9,863 bases of DNA from Ilumatobacteraceae bacterium (GCA_030727685.1 JANRBC010000170.1:1-9863), one strand, 5' to 3'. Counted from the stretch's first letter, positions 1-6,671 are shown. Notes: a model not told the origin generated them from the letters alone. Translations and numbers: made by a program.

Positions 1-6
1 TTTCAT

Positions 7-82
7 TGGCACTCCCAACGGGATTTGAACCCGTGCCGCCACCTTGAGAGGGTGGTGTCCTAGGCCGCTAGACGATGGGAGC
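7..82 (-). tRNA. tRNA-Glu, anticodon CTC
   Basis: Read on the minus strand this folds as a full cloverleaf. The acceptor stem GCTCCCA pairs with TGGGAGT, the anticodon stem CCACC/GGTGG encloses loop CTCTCAA (anticodon CTC, reading GAG), and the T arm is ACGGG-TTCAAAT-CCCGT. The discriminator is G at position 10, and CCA is encoded at 9-7. The first acceptor pair (82 with 11) is a G-U wobble rather than the G-C I would expect for tRNA-Glu. It lies downstream of gltX and tRNA-Gln on the same strand, so it could share a transcript with tRNA-Gln. What follows its 3' end lies outside the window. Confidence 0.96.
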
Positions 83-121
83 AAGTATCCCTCTCACGCT
101 ATCTGTCGATTCAGTTACGGC

Positions 122-195
122 GTTGCGAGGCTTAGCCGAGCAACCAAGCGAGGTTCAGCGCTTCGAAGTTGCGAGGCGTAGCCGAGCAACCAAGC
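122..195. repeat. Pair of 28-bp imperfect palindromes between the tRNAs
   Basis: Two copies, 122-149 and 168-195, differ at one base (T at 132, G at 178) and start 46 bp apart. Each can fold on itself: outer arms GTTGC and GCAAC, inner arms GGC and GCC, with GA opposite GA between them. That is the tandem G-A arrangement that stacks well in RNA. Both copies continue into ACCAAGC. The shape resembles small interspersed palindromic (REP-like) elements. No protein is encoded here. Whether other copies exist in the genome cannot be seen from this window. Confidence 0.7.
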
Positions 196-208
196 CAAGC
201 GAAGCAGA

Positions 209-239
209 GCAATTATCAGTGCTATGCACTGATAATTGC
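209..239. repeat. Perfect 14-bp inverted repeat with 3-nt loop
   Basis: Positions 209-222 (GCAATTATCAGTGC) are exactly complementary to 226-239, with loop TAT. On the minus strand the hairpin begins five bases past the 3' end of tRNA-Gln, before the palindrome pair and tRNA-Glu. It is not followed by a T-run on either strand and its stem is AT-rich, so it does not look like a normal intrinsic terminator. It could be a processing signal for a Gln-Glu tRNA precursor or part of a mosaic repeat with the neighbouring palindromes. The structure is directly visible; its role is inference. Confidence 0.75.
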
Positions 240-243
240 GGAG

Positions 244-315
244 TTGGGGAGCAAGGAATCGAACCCTGAATAACAGAACCAGAATCTGCTGTGTTGCCAG
301 TTACACCACTCCCCA
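244..315 (-). tRNA. tRNA-Gln, anticodon CTG
   Basis: The minus strand folds as a cloverleaf. The acceptor TGGGGAG pairs with CTCCCCA, the anticodon stem GCAGA/TCTGT encloses loop TTCTGGT (anticodon CTG, reading CAG), and the T arm is CAGGG-TTCGATT-CCTTG. The first acceptor pair is U1-A72, the pair known to mark bacterial tRNA-Gln for the amidotransferase GatCAB. The discriminator is A, and CCA is not encoded (CTC follows), so it must be added after transcription, unlike the neighbouring tRNA-Glu. It lies 33 bp downstream of the ydcF-like stop codon on the same strand. A TATCGT hexamer on the minus strand (334-329) is a possible weak -10 element, but I see no -35. Confidence 0.96.
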
Positions 316-348
316 GAGTGACGGTTTTACGATATCGCAAATATCTAA

Positions 349-960
349 TTAATTAGTCCACGAATCAACGCGTCGAAAACCAACTATGCGACCAATGGCA
401 ACACCCGCAGCCTCTTGAAGATTGTGCCTAAAAGCATCGCCGCCTCGAATCACACTCGACTGTGTCGCCGACGAACTCGCGCTAAAGCCAACTTCGTTGG
501 CGATTAATTCTGCGCGCAGAAGATGAAATGGATCGCTCACAATCAACACGCGATCAATACCCAGCTGATTAGCAACTTGCGAAACAGCAAACAACGATGC
601 ATAAGTAGTCGTGCCAGAATTTTCTTCAAAAATCAGGTCGCTAGCCACGCCGCTTGACTCTAAAAATTTGCGCGAAGCGGCCGCCTCAGTAAATCGATCG
701 CCTTCTTGCTTGCCGCCCGTGACCACGATGTACGAAGCCAAGTTGAGGTTCCATAATTCGAGCGCGTGGTCGAGGCGAGCCTGCAGTTGTGGCGATGGTC
801 GACCGTCATATTGAGCGGCGCCGAGCACAACAATTGCGCCAACTGGTTGGCGATCAGCGCTACGACCCGTGTTCCACACTTGTAACAACGAGACAACGAA
901 GTAAACCGCCGCAATTAAAACAATTAAACCAAGCGACTGAAGAACTCGTCGCAACTTCAT
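349..960 (-). CDS. YdcF/DUF218-family membrane-anchored protein
   Basis: This 203-residue protein is of the DUF218 (YdcF/SanA-like) type. Residues about 7-27 form one hydrophobic segment after a basic start (MKLRR), so it is probably anchored with the domain outside the membrane. The domain begins with GAIVVLGAAQYDGRPSPQLQ (41-60) and continues with VVTGGKQEGD (79-88), ENSGTTTYASL (113-123) and VSDPFHLLRA (141-150), which are the family's conserved blocks. Family members are linked to envelope functions and one has been reported to bind S-adenosylmethionine, but the biochemical role is unsettled. ATG at 960 lies 14 bp from the gltX stop on the same strand, so the two are probably co-transcribed. 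No strong ribosome site is visible. The stop codon sits inside the perfect 12-bp palindrome CTAATTAATTAG (345-356). Confidence 0.88.
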   Translation of the reverse strand: MKLRRVLQSLGLIVLIAAVYFVVSLLQVWNTGRSADRQPVGAIVVLGAAQYDGRPSPQLQARLDHALELWNLNLASYIVVTGGKQEGDRFTEAAASRKFLESSGVASDLIFEENSGTTTYASLFAVSQVANQLGIDRVLIVSDPFHLLRAELIANEVGFSASSSATQSSVIRGGDAFRHNLQEAAGVAIGRIVGFRRVDSWTN

Positions 961-974
961 TGGTTAAAACTCGC

Positions 975-2384
975 TCAAACCTTCTTGGCGAGCGCGACAT
1001 CAATTCGCTTGAGTGTTGCGTCACGACCCAACATCGCAATCGGTTCGAACAATGGCGGACCAACACTGCGCCCCGTGATCGCCACCCGCAATGGCGCTTG
1101 CATCTTGCCGAGTTTCAGCGAGTGCTTCTCGCCGACCGCTTCGACCACGGCTTTGAGTGCATCAGGTGTGAACTCACATGTCTTGAAGGCATCGCGAATT
1201 TCGATCAGTGTTGCGCTCGCCCACTCTGGCGCGAACGCTTTGGCAAATGCAGCATCATCAATCGTCGGCAAATCGCAGAACAAAAAGTCGACCATGCTCG
1301 GCACATCTTGCAGCAACTGCACACGAGTCTGAACTAATGGCGCTATTTCTGCAAAAACTTTTGCGTCATAATCTTGTGCTTGCCACGGGGCTTTTGCACC
1401 CACCAGCCAGGGTTCGCATTCGCGAATGAACTCATCGACCGGCATCGCACGAATGTAGTCAGCGTTGAACGAATGCAATTTGACGATGTCAAAAAATGCC
1501 GGCGAATGATTGACACTGCTCAAGTCAAACTCGGCAGTAATTTTTTCGAACGGCACAATTTCTGAATCACCAGTGGGTGCCCAACCAAGGGTCATCAAAT
1601 AATTTTTCATCGCCGGCGAGAGAATTCCTTCTTCTCGATATTGCTCGACTGCAACTTTGTCGCGACGCTTCGAAAGTTTTTTTCGCTGCTCGTTAACAAG
1701 CACCGGAACGTGAGCCCAATTTGGTGGCTCGTGGCCAAGCGCTCGCCAAATCATCTGTTGTTTTGGCGCATTCGGCAGATGCTCTTCGGCCCGCACGACA
1801 TGAGTGATGCCTTGCGTTATGTCATCAACGACATTTGCCAATAAAAACACGGGTGAACCGTTGCCACGCAACAAGACAAAATCTTCGATCGTCGAATTGT
1901 CAAACTCGACACTGCCCCGAACTTGATCTTGAACAATTGTCGCGCCCTCGGGCACGCGAAAACGCAAGACTCGACCTTCGCCTGGCCCCAAACCTCGATC
2001 ACGCGAATAGCCGTCATAGCCCTGTTTGCCCAATTCTTTGGCACGTTTCTGAATGTCTTCAGATGACAAGTCGCAATAATATGCAGCACCTTGGGCGAAA
2101 AGTTTCTCGGCAGATTCAACATGCAAAGCAGCATTGGCAGATTGAAAGAAAGGCCCTTCGAAGTGCGAATCTTTGTTATCTATGCCGAGCCAAGCAAGCG
2201 CATCGAGAATGCCCTGCGTCCATTGCGGATTATTTCTCGAATCATCGGTGTCTTCTATCCGTAAAACAAAAACACCATTTGACTGAAGCGCAAGAATCCA
2301 GTTGTAAAGAGCGGTTCGTGCACCGCCGACATGAAAATAACCTGTTGGTGACGGCGCAAATCGGTAGCGCGGTGTCTGTGCCAT
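975..2384 (-). CDS. gltX: Glutamyl-tRNA synthetase
   Basis: This cytoplasmic class I synthetase attaches glutamate to tRNA-Glu. In organisms lacking GlnRS it also charges tRNA-Gln, and GatCAB then amidates the product. The 469 residues are a normal length for the family. FAPSPTGYFHVGGARTAL (9-26) carries the HIGH-type motif as HVGG (18-21). RIEDTD (42-47), NVVDDITQGITHVVRAEEHL (184-203, with RAEEH where RGEEH is usual) and the KMSKS-type loop KLSKR (236-240) follow, then the anticodon-binding helical region. The start is ATG at 2384. Only 19 bp separate it from the divergent VIT gene, so its promoter must be very compact. TAGCCT eight bases before ATG on the minus strand could be a -10 box for a nearly leaderless message. 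Downstream lie ydcF and the genes for tRNA-Gln and tRNA-Glu. Confidence 0.98.
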   Translation of the reverse strand: MAQTPRYRFAPSPTGYFHVGGARTALYNWILALQSNGVFVLRIEDTDDSRNNPQWTQGILDALAWLGIDNKDSHFEGPFFQSANAALHVESAEKLFAQGAAYYCDLSSEDIQKRAKELGKQGYDGYSRDRGLGPGEGRVLRFRVPEGATIVQDQVRGSVEFDNSTIEDFVLLRGNGSPVFLLANVVDDITQGITHVVRAEEHLPNAPKQQMIWRALGHEPPNWAHVPVLVNEQRKKLSKRRDKVAVEQYREEGILSPAMKNYLMTLGWAPTGDSEIVPFEKITAEFDLSSVNHSPAFFDIVKLHSFNADYIRAMPVDEFIRECEPWLVGAKAPWQAQDYDAKVFAEIAPLVQTRVQLLQDVPSMVDFLFCDLPTIDDAAFAKAFAPEWASATLIEIRDAFKTCEFTPDALKAVVEAVGEKHSLKLGKMQAPLRVAITGRSVGPPLFEPIAMLGRDATLKRIDVALAKKV

Positions 2385-2403
2385 CTGTCATCAGGCTATC
2401 TCG

Positions 2404-3162
2404 GTGAGCGTAAGCACCCGAGACAGAAGTATTGTTGAAGTCGTGGCAAAGAAAACTCTCGAACATGAAGGTCACCCAGACCATCGCGCAATCGCCGGTG
2501 GCTCAGCGCGTGCCGGAGTATTCGGTTTCAGTGACGGCTTAGTTTCAAATGTTTCTTTGATTATTGGCTTTGCTGCGGGCGGTGTTGATTCAAATGTTGT
2601 TCGACTCGCGGGCATCGCTGCTGCGGTTGCTGGTGCGGCAAGTATGGCTGCTGGAGAATGGGTTTCAATTAGCGCACAAAACGACCTGGTCAAACGCGAG
2701 ATGGCGCTCGAGTTGCGAGAGTTAAAACTTCACCCAGAGGCCGAAACTTCTGAGTTGGCCGCGATGTATCGACAGCATGGCATGTCGCGCGAGCAAGCCG
2801 CAATCTCTGCCGCCGAAGTTATGCGCGACCCCGAGCGTGCAGTGGTCGTGCACGCACGCGAAGAGTTTGGTCTTGATGCCGCCAATTTGCCGAACCCGAT
2901 TCAGATTGCGCTTATCTCGCTCGTAACATTTTTGGCCGGCGCGATGTTGCCAGTTATTCCGTGGATTTTCAGCGGCGGAAACTCAGCTAAATATTCGTCA
3001 GTCATCGTTGCCGTAATTGCAGCGGCTGTCGCTGGTTATGCGATCGGGCAACAAGCAGAACGATCAAAAACTTTAAGCGCCGTTCGACAAGTAGCAATCA
3101 TGTTGCTCGCTGTTGGCGTCACATATGTCATTGGTCGCCTTGTCGGCGTGTCGATCAACTAA
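2404..3162 (+). CDS. VIT/CCC1-family iron-manganese transporter
   Basis: This 252-residue integral membrane protein resembles the VIT1/CCC1 family, which moves Fe2+ or Mn2+ out of the cytosol (into vacuoles in eukaryotes). The family signature is clear in RAGVFGFSDGLVSNVSLIIG (36-55), with the usual Asp in transmembrane segment 1, and in AAGEWVSISAQNDL (82-95). A charged cytoplasmic stretch (about 96-160) containing ELRELKLHPEAETSEL and AREEFG corresponds to the metal-binding helices between segments 2 and 3. Three further hydrophobic segments lie near 166-190, 197-215 and 228-248. A His-rich stretch, HEGHPDH (21-27), precedes the first segment. The GTG at 2404 is the longest in-frame start. 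GTG at 2443 is possible because recognisable similarity starts only near residue 20. DUF2237 follows after 27 bp. Substrate choice cannot be decided from sequence alone. Confidence 0.92.
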   Translation: MSVSTRDRSIVEVVAKKTLEHEGHPDHRAIAGGSARAGVFGFSDGLVSNVSLIIGFAAGGVDSNVVRLAGIAAAVAGAASMAAGEWVSISAQNDLVKREMALELRELKLHPEAETSELAAMYRQHGMSREQAAISAAEVMRDPERAVVVHAREEFGLDAANLPNPIQIALISLVTFLAGAMLPVIPWIFSGGNSAKYSSVIVAVIAAAVAGYAIGQQAERSKTLSAVRQVAIMLLAVGVTYVIGRLVGVSIN

Positions 3163-3189
3163 AAAACCACGCAACGAATTGACGACAAA

Positions 3190-3564
3190 ATGACAATTGG
3201 TCAGCAAACAAATGTTTATGGTGAACCTCTTGAGCCGTGCAATTTCGACCCAATAACTGGCTACTACCGCACAGGTTGTTGTGAAACAGGTGGCGACGAC
3301 ACTGGCGTGCACACTGTGTGCGCAATAATGACCGCAGAGTTTCTCGAATATTCAAAGTCTGTCGGCAACGATCTCTCAACCCCGATGCCGCAATATGGTT
3401 TTGCCGGGCTAAAGCCTGGCGACCAATGGTGTCTTTGTGCGCCACGTTGGCAAGAAGCATTTGTGGCTGGCAAAGCCCCGAAAGTTAAGTTGCGCTCAAC
3501 TCACACTCTCACACTTGAATTCGTTGCACTCAAAAGTCTTGAAGCGCACGCAATCGATAAATAA
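3190..3564 (+). CDS. DUF2237-family protein
   Basis: This is a 124-residue soluble protein of the DUF2237 family, whose function is unknown. The match is strong and runs over almost the whole length: NVYGEPLEPCNFDPITGYYR (8-27), GCCETGGDDTGVHTVCAIMT (29-48), GNDLSTPMPQYGFAGLKPGD (59-78) and WCLCAPRWQEA (80-90). Six cysteines (17, 30, 31, 44, 81, 83), including a CC pair and a CLC pair, suggest metal binding or redox chemistry, but this is inference. The ATG at 3190 agrees with the family's usual N-terminus, and no clear ribosome site precedes it. It lies 27 bp after the VIT gene on the same strand, so the two may form an operon. Its stop is only 3 bp from the stop of the convergent gene. Confidence 0.93.
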   Translation: MTIGQQTNVYGEPLEPCNFDPITGYYRTGCCETGGDDTGVHTVCAIMTAEFLEYSKSVGNDLSTPMPQYGFAGLKPGDQWCLCAPRWQEAFVAGKAPKVKLRSTHTLTLEFVALKSLEAHAIDK

Positions 3565-3567
3565 TTT

Positions 3568-4092
3568 TTAAGCGCCAGTAAGAGCACGCCAACTGCCTGG
3601 CATGCCTGTGCGCACTTGTTCTGGTGTCATCAGCATCGTGCTTTCTGGCACCATGTCGACGAGTGCGCGAATTTCTGAATAGTGATGCGCTGCATCACCC
3701 AAACCAGCGAACAACTCTTTGCGCCGTGCAACAAGATCGGCTGGCGGATCAAGCAACATGAAACCCCAAATGCCGAATGCAACAGTCAAATCATGAATCA
3801 CAGGTGCTCGCCCATATTTCGAGGCACGACGCAAAGCGATGGCGAGTGCTCCGCGAATTGCATCATCGGCAGACTCGCCTGGCTGCAACACGATTGAATC
3901 GCGTAAACCTTCGGCGAGCTTCAGTGCATAACCCTGATCTGGGCCTTGATAACCGAGTTTTTGACCTTTGGGTTGCCGAGCCACGATTGCCGCTGGTTTA
4001 TCGTTGCGCCACGGTGACGGCACATGTTCAGGCGAAGAATATGTTCGCGGACGATCGGTCGGGTCTAACGGCGTGAACTTTGGTGCTGCCAT
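3568..4092 (-). CDS. Uncharacterised protein, soluble, possibly actinobacterial
   Basis: I do not recognise the family of this 174-residue protein. The first 55 residues are rich in Pro, Arg and Lys (PLDPTDRPRTYSSPEHVPSP, then RQPKGQKLGYQGPDQG) and are probably extended. From about residue 56 it looks like a helical domain: YALKLAEGLRDSIVL, then GESADDAIRGALAIALRRAS (72-91), HDLTVAFGIWGFMLLDPPADL (around 100-120) and a C-terminal helix pair. There is no signal peptide and no convincing membrane helix. Codon use matches the neighbours, and an intact ORF in a compact region supports a real gene. It follows cimA on the same strand after 32 bp. TAGGCT, nine bases before ATG on the minus strand, is a candidate -10 box for its own nearly leaderless transcript. 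It converges on the DUF2237 gene with 3 bp between stop codons. Confidence 0.82.
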   Translation of the reverse strand: MAAPKFTPLDPTDRPRTYSSPEHVPSPWRNDKPAAIVARQPKGQKLGYQGPDQGYALKLAEGLRDSIVLQPGESADDAIRGALAIALRRASKYGRAPVIHDLTVAFGIWGFMLLDPPADLVARRKELFAGLGDAAHHYSEIRALVDMVPESTMLMTPEQVRTGMPGSWRALTGA

Positions 4093-4124
4093 GTCGCGAC
4101 CAGCCTAGAACATTTAAATCAAGA

Positions 4125-5705
4125 TCAAGATTGCAAATGCAACAAGCCGTAAACGAGCGACTCTTCAAGCGCGCGCCACGATGCTTCGATGATGTTCGCC
4201 GAGACGCCGATTGTTGTCCACGTGCGCTCACCGTCGGTTGCGTCAATCAAAACGCGAGTGACCGCACCTGTTGCCGAACCTGAGTCGAGAATTCGAACTT
4301 TATAGTCGGTGAGATGCACGCGCTCTAATTGCGGATAACTTGCCCGCAACGCTTCACGCAACGCGGTGTCGATTGCATTTACCGGACCATTGCCTTCAGA
4401 CGTAAACACACTGCGAGTTTCGCCGACCCAAACTTTGACGGTGGCTTCTGTTGTGAATATGCCAGTTGTTGCTTCGTCAGTAATAACGCGCATCGACTCG
4501 ACTTTGAAAAACGATTGATCAAATCCTGCGGCACGGCGCATTAAAAGTTCTAGCGATGCGTCGGCTGCTTCGAAGTGGTAGCCCTCGAACTCAAGTCGCT
4601 TTAGATCGTCGATGACTTGACCAATTGCCGGACCGTCAAGTTTGATGCCCAGTTCTTGGGCCTTCATCGTGATCGTCGCGCGACCTGCCATTTCTGAAAC
4701 CAAAAAGCGAGTGCCGTTGCCGACGAGTTCTGGCGACACATGTTCATATGCATCTTTGGCGCGAGCGATTGCCGAAACATGCAAACCTGCTTTGTGCGCA
4801 AATGCCGACACACCAACATATGGTGCCTGTGGGTTCATGGGGCGATTCAAAACTTCGGCGACATGATTGCTGACTTGTGTAAGACGCTCGAGATGACCTT
4901 CGGGCAAACACTCGTAGCCCAATTTGAGTTGCAAGTTTGGAATAACGGTCGTCAAGTTTGTGTTGCCAGTGCGCTCACCCAAACCGTTGAGTGTGCCTTG
5001 AACATGTCGTGCGCCACTTTGCACGGCGGAAAGTGAATTAGCCACTGCACAGCCCGTGTCGTCGTGGCAATGAATGCCGATTATGACGTCGTTGCCCATG
5101 TGGCGACGAACATCAGCGACGATTTTTTCAACTTCGTTTGGCAATGAACCACCGTTTGTATCGCACAACACCAAGTGTGTTGCACCACCGATAACGGCTG
5201 CTTCAAGAACTCGCAATGAGAATTCGGCGTTGTGTTTGTAGCCATCAAAGAAGTGCTCCATATCGACGAGCACGCGACGGTTGTTAGCAACTAAATATTT
5301 GACCGAATCGCTGACCATCGCCACACCCTCGTCGAGCGTGGTTTGCAGGGCTTGTTCAACGTGATAAGCCGAGCATTTAGCCACAATGCACACTGCACTT
5401 GTCTGGGCTTCGATCAGATTGCGCAACGTCGGATCATCATCAACTTTGCCCATCGGGCGACGAGTCGAGCCAAACGCGACGAGTGTCGAAGTTTTCAGAC
5501 TGAGTTCGGTGCGAGCACGCGAAAAGAACTCGATGTCTTTCGGGTTGGCACCAGGCCAGCCGCCTTCGATGTAATGAACACCGAGAAAATCAAGTTGTTC
5601 AGCGATGCGAAGTTTGTCTTGCACGCTTGCCGAGACACCTTCGACCTGCATGCCGTCACGAAGTGTGGTGTCGAAGACTTCGACGAGTTCACGGTTTTGC
5701 GACAT
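4125..5705 (-). CDS. cimA: (R)-citramalate synthase
   Basis: The enzyme condenses pyruvate with acetyl-CoA to citramalate, the first step of the threonine-independent isoleucine route. The 526 residues fit the long CimA group related to LeuA. The TIM-barrel signature FDTTLRDGMQ (11-20) has the catalytic Arg-Asp pair, and YIEGGWPGANPKD (45-57) is typical of CimA rather than LeuA. The metal-binding HCHDD is at 212-216, followed by GLGERTGN (241-248) and NPQAPYVG with FAHKAG (291-307). The C-terminal third, from about residue 400, resembles the LeuA dimer/allosteric domain, which in relatives binds the end product. The start is ATG, 5 bp after the ilvE stop, which implies co-transcription with leuB and ilvE. 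An isopropylmalate or homocitrate synthase is less likely given the motifs. Confidence 0.95.
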   Translation of the reverse strand: MSQNRELVEVFDTTLRDGMQVEGVSASVQDKLRIAEQLDFLGVHYIEGGWPGANPKDIEFFSRARTELSLKTSTLVAFGSTRRPMGKVDDDPTLRNLIEAQTSAVCIVAKCSAYHVEQALQTTLDEGVAMVSDSVKYLVANNRRVLVDMEHFFDGYKHNAEFSLRVLEAAVIGGATHLVLCDTNGGSLPNEVEKIVADVRRHMGNDVIIGIHCHDDTGCAVANSLSAVQSGARHVQGTLNGLGERTGNTNLTTVIPNLQLKLGYECLPEGHLERLTQVSNHVAEVLNRPMNPQAPYVGVSAFAHKAGLHVSAIARAKDAYEHVSPELVGNGTRFLVSEMAGRATITMKAQELGIKLDGPAIGQVIDDLKRLEFEGYHFEAADASLELLMRRAAGFDQSFFKVESMRVITDEATTGIFTTEATVKVWVGETRSVFTSEGNGPVNAIDTALREALRASYPQLERVHLTDYKVRILDSGSATGAVTRVLIDATDGERTWTTIGVSANIIEASWRALEESLVYGLLHLQS

Positions 5706-5710
5706 GAGTT

Positions 5711-6628
5711 CTACTTCGCCAACTCACACCATTGCTTGTAGCGGTCGTCTTGACCACGTACGGCTTTGGCATAGGTTGCTGCAATTGCCTTGGTCATCGG
5801 ACCAGGGCATGGAATCTTGCGTTCGTCAACTGAGTTAACCGAGCCAACTTCGGCAGCAGTGCCGCAAACGAAAATTTCGTCGGCGATGTAGAGATCACTG
5901 CGGGCGATGTTGTCGACGCGAATATCAAAACCCAAGTCACGAGCAATAGTTGTGACGCTCGACTGTGTGATGCCTTCAAGTGCGCCGGCCGAAAGTGGCG
6001 GAGTCAAGATCACGCCGTTGCGCACGCAGAAAATGTTTTCGCCCGTGCACTCGGCGACCAAACCGCTTGGTGAGAGCATGATCGCCTCGTCATAGCCGGC
6101 TTTAATTGCTTCGACTTTTGCCAGCGACGAGTTGACGTAGTTGCCGACAGTCTTTGCCGCGGGTGGCATCGTGTTGTGATCGTGACGTGTCCATGAAGAA
6201 ATTTTCATGCGCACACCTTTTTGAACAGCATCGTCACCGAGATAAGCGCCCCATGGCCAACATGCGATCGCCACATCAACTTTGCACGGCAAAGTATTGA
6301 TACCCATTTCGCCGTAGCCGTAGTAAGCAATCGGACGAATGTAACAAGACGGCAGACCAGTTGATTTCATGGTCTGCTTAGTTGCTTCGACGAGTTCTTC
6401 AACCGAATACGGCAACTCCATGCCCATGATTTTTGCGCTGTTGTGCAAACGCTTCATGTGGTCGGTCAAACGAAAAACTGCAGGACCATTTGCCGTCTCA
6501 TATGCGCGAATGCCCTCGAAGACGCCAGTGCCGTAGTGCAGTGTGTGAGTGAGAACATGCACCTTCGCGTCGTCCCAATTGATGAGCGAGCCGTTCATCC
6601 AAATTTTTGGCGTGGTTGTGATTGGCAT
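5711..6628 (-). CDS. ilvE: Branched-chain amino acid aminotransferase
   Basis: This PLP enzyme of fold type IV moves the amino group between glutamate and the 2-oxo acids of Leu, Ile and Val. At 305 residues it matches the short IlvE group. LTHTLHYGTGVFEGIRAYET (26-45) is the N-terminal signature. The cofactor lysine is expected at 159 in PPAAKTVGNYVNSSLAKVEA (155-174). GLVAECTGENIF (189-200), GITQSS (219-224) and the cofactor-phosphate region IADEIFVCGTAAEVGSVNSVD (248-268) follow in the usual order. The ATG is preceded by AGGAG at 5-nt spacing, the only textbook ribosome site I find in the window. It lies between leuB (43 bp upstream) and cimA (5 bp downstream) on the same strand, so the three genes can work together on isoleucine and leucine. 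Confidence 0.97.
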   Translation of the reverse strand: MPITTTPKIWMNGSLINWDDAKVHVLTHTLHYGTGVFEGIRAYETANGPAVFRLTDHMKRLHNSAKIMGMELPYSVEELVEATKQTMKSTGLPSCYIRPIAYYGYGEMGINTLPCKVDVAIACWPWGAYLGDDAVQKGVRMKISSWTRHDHNTMPPAAKTVGNYVNSSLAKVEAIKAGYDEAIMLSPSGLVAECTGENIFCVRNGVILTPPLSAGALEGITQSSVTTIARDLGFDIRVDNIARSDLYIADEIFVCGTAAEVGSVNSVDERKIPCPGPMTKAIAATYAKAVRGQDDRYKQWCELAK

Positions 6629-6633
6629 TAGGT

Positions 6634-6638
6634 CTCCT
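6634..6638 (-). promoter_or_regulatory. Strong ribosome binding site of ilvE
   Basis: The minus strand reads AGGAG-ACCTA-ATG, a full Shine-Dalgarno core with 5-nt spacing to the ilvE start. It fixes that start. It stands out because the other starts in the window have weak or no such sequence. Confidence 0.85.
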
Positions 6639-6671
6639 GATTTTTCTAATTTTCAGTCTATGAGTGATGCT

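Noticed and set aside
122..195. Two direct repeats considered as a CRISPR remnant
   Set aside because: Only two copies with an 18-bp spacer, each a self-palindrome, and no cas gene or further repeats nearby.
75..340. Short open frames on both strands over the tRNA region
   Set aside because: They overlap tRNA genes and palindromic repeats. Their translations reflect repeat and tRNA sequence.
1..350. tRNA genes as an integration site for a mobile element
   Set aside because: No integrase, no duplicated tRNA 3' end and no foreign-looking genes are visible in the window.
345..356. CTAATTAATTAG palindrome over the ydcF-like stop codon, and ATTTAAAT at 4112-4119
   Set aside because: Short AT-rich palindromes of this size are expected by chance in spacers. 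There is no partner site or spacing that suggests an operator.
789..1337. 182-residue plus-strand open frame across the gltX/ydcF junction
   Set aside because: It is antisense to two recognised genes, has low-complexity composition and no motif.
1835..2407. 190-residue plus-strand open frame opposite gltX
   Set aside because: It lies wholly antisense to the well-supported gltX. Its translation is rich in Arg, His, Gln and Cys with no recognisable domain, typical of a shadow frame.
6629..6671. Independent ilvE promoter in the leuB-ilvE gap (TAGACT on the minus strand)
   Set aside because: Only a lone -10-like hexamer in an AT-rich 43-bp gap, with no -35. Read-through from leuB explains expression equally well.
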